Source: an uncultured Catenibacterium sp.
GTDB taxonomy: Bacteria > Bacillota_I > Bacilli_A > Erysipelotrichales > Coprobacillaceae
Direction of reading: 5' to 3'
Assembly (NCBI RefSeq): GCF_900764565.1
Contig: NZ_CAAFOM010000236.1
Span: 1 to 15,949, forward strand
DNA: 15,949 nt
In this document: positions 12,216 to 15,949 of the stretch, one piece after another
Position numbering within the stretch: position 1 is the first letter of the stretch
How the letters are laid out: the number at the start of each line of letters is the position of its first letter
Translations under genes and position numbers: made by a program
Notes under the pieces: generated by a model
The model's database searches: none
What the model saw: the letters and a program-made list of their open reading frames with translations, nothing else
Told to the model about the DNA's origin: nothing

Positions 12216-13657
12216 TGGTGACACATACTATTGAAGAATTACATGAACTTTTCAAAAGTGGAGAGTTAGATGTAAAAGAATATTATAAAGAATTATTTGA
12301 AGAAGCAAAGAAACAGCAGGAAAGACTCAATGCCTTTGTAACTATTACTGAAGAAGAAGCATACAAAGCAATTGAAGCTCCTATGACTGATGATCTTTTA
12401 TCACATATTCCATATGTATTAAAAGATAACTATAACACTAAGGGTATTAAGACAACTGCATCAAGCAAGATGCTTGCTGATTATGTACCAGTATATAATG
12501 CACATGTTGTTGATTTATTAAATCAGCACGGTGTTGGTTTAGTAGGTAAGGCTTCTATGGATGAACTTGCAATGGGTGGTACAAATAAATCAGCACTTAC
12601 TGGTCCAGTACATAACCCATGGGATACAAGACGTATTTCTGGTGGTTCATCAGGAGGATCTGCAGCGCTTGTTGCAAGTGGACTTATTCCATTCGCATTA
12701 GGTAGTGATACAGGTGACTCAATTAGAAAGCCAGCTGGATTCTGTGGTATTGTTGGTTTCAAGCCAACTTGGGGTAGAATTTCTCGTTATGGTGTTATTC
12801 CTTATGCATCTTCATTAGACCATGTTGGTGCATTTACTAGAAATGTACGTGATATGGCTATTGTGACTGAAGCATTAGCGGGTAGAGATAACCGTGATAT
12901 GACTTCTTCAAACAAAGAAGTACCACACTATTTAGAAAACTTAACAACTGATATTTCTGATTTAAAGATTGGTGTATTAACTACTGTATCTAATGAAGTA
13001 AGAAATGAAGAAGTAAAGAAGACTTTTGAAAATGTTGTTGAAACATTAAAGTCTCTTGGGGCAACTGTTGAAGATGTTGAGATGGATAAGAAACTTATGA
13101 AGACTTTACTTCCAACATATACAATTATTGCGAACTCAGAAGCAACAAGTAACCATTCATGCTTAGATGGTGTCAAGTATGGTGATAGACAGCAGGGAGA
13201 TACTCCTGATGATGTGATGATCAATTCTCGTACTGATGGTTTTGGTGATCATATTAAGAGAAGATTTATTCTTGGTAACTTAGCTCTTGCAACTGAAAAT
13301 CAGGAAAAGATGTTCAGAAAAGCACAGAGAGTAAGAAGACTTGTTGTAGATGAATTAAATAAGATCTATGAAAACTACGATATCATCATTGCACCTAATG
13401 GTGGAGGTGTTGCACCTTTAATTGATGAAGCAGCTGAAGATTACTTAAGCGATGAATATATTATTCTTGAAAACTGGTTATGTCTTGCCAACTTTGCAGG
13501 TACACCATCTATCTCTATTCCTTCTGGATTTGTAGATAATATGCCAGTGGCTGTTAATATCTCAGGACGTATTTTTGAAGAACAGACTGTCTTGAATGTT
13601 GCTTATGCATTAGAAGAAGCATTAGGATTCAAGAACCAGTATAAGAGGGAGGACTAA
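12215..13657 (+). CDS. gatA: Asp/Glu-tRNA amidotransferase subunit A (glutaminase)
   Basis: GatA hydrolyses glutamine and releases ammonia that travels to GatB to amidate Glu-tRNA(Gln) or Asp-tRNA(Asn). The 480-residue amidase-signature protein keeps the Ser-cisSer-Lys triad at Lys70 (YVLKDN), Ser145 (GGSSGGS) and Ser169; the spacing of 75 and 24 residues equals that of the Staphylococcus aureus enzyme (Lys79, Ser154, Ser178). The residue before the nucleophile is Asp168 (DTGDSIRKPAGFCG) where most GatA proteins have Gly, and Lys172 replaces the common Gln. The rest of the core (GIVGFKPTWGRISRYGVIPYASSLDHVG...TRNVRDMA) is typical, so the enzyme is probably active. It lies between gatC (one-base overlap) and gatB (two-base gap). 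Confidence 0.95.
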   Translation: MVTHTIEELHELFKSGELDVKEYYKELFEEAKKQQERLNAFVTITEEEAYKAIEAPMTDDLLSHIPYVLKDNYNTKGIKTTASSKMLADYVPVYNAHVVDLLNQHGVGLVGKASMDELAMGGTNKSALTGPVHNPWDTRRISGGSSGGSAALVASGLIPFALGSDTGDSIRKPAGFCGIVGFKPTWGRISRYGVIPYASSLDHVGAFTRNVRDMAIVTEALAGRDNRDMTSSNKEVPHYLENLTTDISDLKIGVLTTVSNEVRNEEVKKTFENVVETLKSLGATVEDVEMDKKLMKTLLPTYTIIANSEATSNHSCLDGVKYGDRQQGDTPDDVMINSRTDGFGDHIKRRFILGNLALATENQEKMFRKAQRVRRLVVDELNKIYENYDIIIAPNGGGVAPLIDEAAEDYLSDEYIILENWLCLANFAGTPSISIPSGFVDNMPVAVNISGRIFEEQTVLNVAYALEEALGFKNQYKRED

Positions 13658-13659
13658 AG

Positions 13660-15093
13660 ATGGATTACGAAAGAGTCATCGGGCTAGAAGTACATTGCGA
13701 ATTAAAGACTAATTCAAAGATGTTCTCTGCTTCACCAGTTACATTTGGTGAAGATCCAAATACAATGATCAATGAAGTAGACATGGGTATGACAGGTACA
13801 TTACCATGCTTAAATAAAAGAGGTGTAGAATTCGCTATTCGTGTATGTCATGCGTTACACATGGAAATTGATGAATTACTATGCTTTGACCGTAAGAATT
13901 ATTACTATTCTGACCTTCCTAAAGGTTTCCAGATTACTCAGGATAAAAGACCTATCGGACGTAATGGTTATTTAATGATTGAGGTAGATGGAGAAGAAAA
14001 GCGTATCGATATCGAAAGATTACATATGGAAGAAGATACTGCAAAACAGCTTCATTTAACTGATTACTCATTAATCGATTACAACCGTGCAGGTATTCCA
14101 CTAATCGAAATCGTTACTAAACCTTGTATCCGTTCTGGTAAAGAAGCAAGTGCTTATCTTGAAGCATTAAGACAGGTATTCTTATATACAGAAGTATCTG
14201 ATGCAAAACTTGAAGAAGGTTCTATGCGTTGTGACGTCAATGTTTCTATTCGTCCATTTGGTCAGGAAGCATTTGGTACACGTACAGAAATCAAGAACTT
14301 AAACTCTATCAGCAACGTTCAGAAGGCCATCGATTACGAAGCAGGACGTCAGCAGGAAGTCATTGAATCTGGAGGAGAAGTTCTTCAGGAAACAAGAAGA
14401 TATGATGAAGTAGAAAAAGTCACTACAGTTATGCGTTCTAAAGGCGATGCTGTAGACTATAAGTACTATACTGAACCAAATATCCTTCCTATTAGATTGG
14501 ATCATGCATGGGTAGAACAAATCAAAAATGAATTACCTATGATGGCTGGAGAAAGAGAAAAGCATTACGAAGAAGAATATGGTATTCCTAAGGTAGATGC
14601 TAAGATTCTTGTTTCTACTAAGTCTATGTCTGATTACTTCAATGAAGTTATTAAGTATACTAAGAATTATAAGAATGCATCTAACTGGTTATTAGGTGAT
14701 GTATTAGCTTTCTTAAACAAGAACAACAAGTCTTATGATGATATTGAATTAAATCCAGAATATCTTGCTAAGTTAATCAATTTCATCGAAGATGGTACAA
14801 TCTCTTCTAAACAGGCTAAGAAAGTCTTTGAACCAATGATGACAGAAAACAAAGATCCTGAAAAGATTATTGAAGAAAAGGGTATGAAACAGATTTCTGA
14901 CCCTAACGCATTGAAAACTATGGCGAATGAAGTATTAGATGCGAACCCACAGTCTATTGAAGACTATGCAAATGGTAAAGATCGTGCTGTAGGATTCTTA
15001 GTAGGACAGGTTATGAAGAAGTCTAGAGGACAGGCTAACCCAGGTATGGTTAACAAGTTACTTGTTGAACTTCTTAAAGAAAGAATTAAATAA
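13660..15093 (+). CDS. gatB: Asp/Glu-tRNA amidotransferase subunit B
   Basis: GatB binds the mischarged tRNA, activates the side-chain carboxylate with ATP and transfers ammonia delivered from GatA. The 477-residue length is standard. Seen are the signature VIGLEVHCELKTNSKMFS at 6-23, the catalytic-domain stretch RKNYYYSDLPKGFQITQ (78-94), the VSDAKLEEGSMRCDVNVSIRP block, the ARTEIKNLNS-type block (here TRTEIKNLNSI) and a C-terminal YqeY-like tRNA-binding tail ending in the KKSRGQANPGMVNKLL element. The N-terminal zinc cysteines found in many GatB proteins (Cys-x-Cys and CPVC types) are absent: the matching region reads NTMINEVDMGMTGTLPCLN. GAGGGAGG at 13645-13652 gives a seven-base spacing to the ATG. 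A complete gatCAB implies that at least one of GlnRS or AsnRS is absent or not relied on. Confidence 0.96.
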   Translation: MDYERVIGLEVHCELKTNSKMFSASPVTFGEDPNTMINEVDMGMTGTLPCLNKRGVEFAIRVCHALHMEIDELLCFDRKNYYYSDLPKGFQITQDKRPIGRNGYLMIEVDGEEKRIDIERLHMEEDTAKQLHLTDYSLIDYNRAGIPLIEIVTKPCIRSGKEASAYLEALRQVFLYTEVSDAKLEEGSMRCDVNVSIRPFGQEAFGTRTEIKNLNSISNVQKAIDYEAGRQQEVIESGGEVLQETRRYDEVEKVTTVMRSKGDAVDYKYYTEPNILPIRLDHAWVEQIKNELPMMAGEREKHYEEEYGIPKVDAKILVSTKSMSDYFNEVIKYTKNYKNASNWLLGDVLAFLNKNNKSYDDIELNPEYLAKLINFIEDGTISSKQAKKVFEPMMTENKDPEKIIEEKGMKQISDPNALKTMANEVLDANPQSIEDYANGKDRAVGFLVGQVMKKSRGQANPGMVNKLLVELLKERIK

Positions 15094-15114
15094 CTATACT
15101 TTACTTTATTTCTT

Positions 15115-15123
15115 TGGTAAAAT
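15115..15123 (+). promoter_or_regulatory. Likely extended -10 promoter of the gene after gatB
   Basis: In the 45-base gap after gatB, TGG is followed by TAAAAT (15118-15123), one mismatch from TATAAT with the extended TGn element. The -35 position (15095-15100, TATACT) is poor. No terminator follows gatB, so read-through from the gat operon is also possible. Confidence 0.5.
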
Positions 15124-15138
15124 AGAAGGGTAAAGTAG

Positions 15139-15804
15139 GTGATTAATGTGTCCAAAGAAAGATTTCATTTTGATGATGAAGAAGAAGTAGTTATCCAGAC
15201 ACCTAAGAAGAAAGCTGAAAAGAAGCCAACTCCTAATGAAATGGGTATTGAACCTTCTAAAGAACCAAAAAAGAAAATTCAAACTAAATATATTGTGCTT
15301 GGAATCGTTGCAGTACTTGTACTTGCATTCGGAATCTATTTATATAGTGCTTTAAAGGATGAAGGACCTGTATACGGTGATCGTTGTGAAGGACTTGTAA
15401 CAGTTCAAAAGAGTGTCTTAGATGATACAATGAATGAAGCAAAGTCTAAATACAGTTCTATTGCATCTATTGATATTGAAACTGCATGTAAACAGTTCAA
15501 GGTAGATATTGTCTTTAATAACGGTACATCTGCTAAGACTGCCCAAGAGGTTTCAAAAGAAGTTGTAAAAATCCTTGATTCAAAAGGTGGTCAATCTGCT
15601 TATGAAGGATCTAATTATTCAGAATTATTGAATAAGCATAATGGTGTAAAGCAGTATGAAGTGAATTTTTACTTAACTGGTGGTAATGATACAGATTATC
15701 CAATCTATGGTACTAAACAGGCTGGTAAAGATGATATCGGATTTACTCTTTCATCAGTAAAGGATCAGGAAACAACAAATAAAGCGAAAGCAACTGAGCA
15801 ATAA
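15139..15804 (+). CDS. Single-pass membrane protein of unknown function
   Basis: No family is recognised. The 221-residue product has a charged cytosolic N-terminal part (FHFDDEEEVV, then a Lys/Pro-rich stretch with KKKAEKK and EPKKK), one clear membrane helix at about 51-71 (YIVLGIVAVLVLAFGIYLYSA) and an outside domain of about 150 residues. The basic residues just before the helix predict cytosolic N-terminus and external C-terminus. The outer domain carries two cysteines (DRCEG at 83 and TACKQF near 117), possibly a disulfide, and ends in a low-complexity Thr/Lys/Gln tail. Two GTG starts are possible: 15139, eight bases after GAAGGG (15125-15130), or 15148, five bases after AGGTGA (15137-15142). 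The earlier is listed, but the later is about equally likely. It lies alone between gatB and a terminator. Confidence 0.75.
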   Translation: MINVSKERFHFDDEEEVVIQTPKKKAEKKPTPNEMGIEPSKEPKKKIQTKYIVLGIVAVLVLAFGIYLYSALKDEGPVYGDRCEGLVTVQKSVLDDTMNEAKSKYSSIASIDIETACKQFKVDIVFNNGTSAKTAQEVSKEVVKILDSKGGQSAYEGSNYSELLNKHNGVKQYEVNFYLTGGNDTDYPIYGTKQAGKDDIGFTLSSVKDQETTNKAKATEQ

Positions 15805-15808
15805 AATG

Positions 15809-15835
15809 AAAAGCGATTTCTAATCGCTTTTTTTT
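15809..15835 (+). terminator. Intrinsic terminator after the membrane protein gene
   Basis: The arms AAAAGCGATT (15809-15818) and AATCGCTTTT (15822-15831) pair perfectly around a TCT loop, and the T-run extends to 15835. It lies four bases after the stop codon and ends the gat-side transcription unit. Confidence 0.92.
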
Positions 15836-15837
15836 GA

Positions 15838-15949
15838 GTGTGCCGGGCATGGCGCTAATTCAGTCGGAGACAGTCCGACCACAGGTATCTACCGCCAAGT
15901 GTAGTGAACCGCAAGCCATCGCTGTGAAGCGAGGGGGGAGGAAGCGGTG
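15838..15949 (+). mobile_element. Group II intron, 5' end (partial, continues past the window)
   Basis: From 15838 the sequence starts GTGTG, an exact match to the group II 5' consensus GUGYG, and continues CCGGGCATGG, close to the beginning of a common bacterial intron type I recall (GUGUGCCCGGCAUGG). Further domain I-like pieces follow in the same order as in those introns: a perfect 6-bp hairpin GTCGGA/TCCGAC (15863-15868 with 15874-15879), the ACCGCAAG element (15908-15915), a hairpin TCGCT/AGCGA closed by a GTGA (GNRA) tetraloop (15919-15932) and GGAGGAAGCGG (15937-15947). ACCGC (15908-15912) can also pair with GCGGT (15944-15948). GC content is about 60%, far above the flanking genes. 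The reverse transcriptase/maturase and domains II-VI would lie beyond the window. Confidence 0.75.

Noticed and set aside
12928..13224. A 98-codon minus-strand open frame inside gatA.
   Set aside because: It is a shadow of gatA: Ser/Thr/Val-rich low-quality translation, no ribosome binding site and full overlap with a well-conserved gene.
15933..15949. GGGGGGAGG followed by GTG at 15947, which looks like a ribosome binding site and start codon.
   Set aside because: It lies inside the high-GC structured stretch read as intron domain I, and the matching GGAGGAAGC element is part of that RNA in similar introns. Only one codon is visible.

Overview
The window is chromosomal DNA from a low-GC Gram-positive bacterium. 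Gene content and order (def; ftsW-ylbF-rsmD-coaD; pyrC-pyrK-pyrD; pcrA-ligA-camS-gatC-gatA-gatB) are Bacillota-like. The AT-rich codon use, strong AGGAGG-type ribosome binding sites and sequence style suggest a gut Erysipelotrichia-type lineage; that placement is inferred from memory of related proteins, not from a search. Nearly all of it is densely packed housekeeping DNA, with genes often overlapping by 1-20 bases.

Layout. Positions 1-72 hold possibly the last codons of an unidentified plus-strand gene and the terminator of def. The peptide deformylase gene def runs leftward (642 to 73). A divergent promoter region (about 655-762) separates it from a rightward operon. Operon 1 (763-6567) reads: UPF0223 protein, SEDS glycosyltransferase ftsW, ylbF/ricF-like gene, rsmD, coaD, pyrC, pyrK, pyrD. 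It ends at a clear intrinsic terminator (6566-6589). Operon 2 (6629 to about 15093) reads: pcrA helicase, ligA DNA ligase, camS-like lipoprotein, gatC, gatA, gatB, with an extra promoter in front of ligA. A small bitopic membrane protein of unknown function follows gatB (15139-15804) with its own likely promoter and an intrinsic terminator (15809-15835). Two bases after that terminator's T-run the composition jumps to about 60% GC, and the sequence reads as the 5' end of a group II intron, cut off by the window edge.

How the genes fit together. Operon 1 links septal peptidoglycan synthesis (FtsW), an RNA-processing regulator subunit (YlbF/RicF), 16S rRNA modification (RsmD), CoA synthesis (CoaD) and three pyrimidine-pathway proteins. 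PyrC makes dihydroorotate, and PyrD with PyrK oxidises it to orotate using NAD+. Operon 2 pairs DNA repair and nick sealing (PcrA, LigA) with the GatCAB amidotransferase, which makes Gln-tRNA(Gln) and/or Asn-tRNA(Asn).

No defence system, CRISPR array, prophage or obviously new multigene system is visible. The points most worth a second look are the intron placed directly behind a terminator, an unusual residue next to the GatA nucleophile, the unassigned membrane protein after gatB, and candidate regulatory repeats in the def/UPF0223 divergent promoter region.
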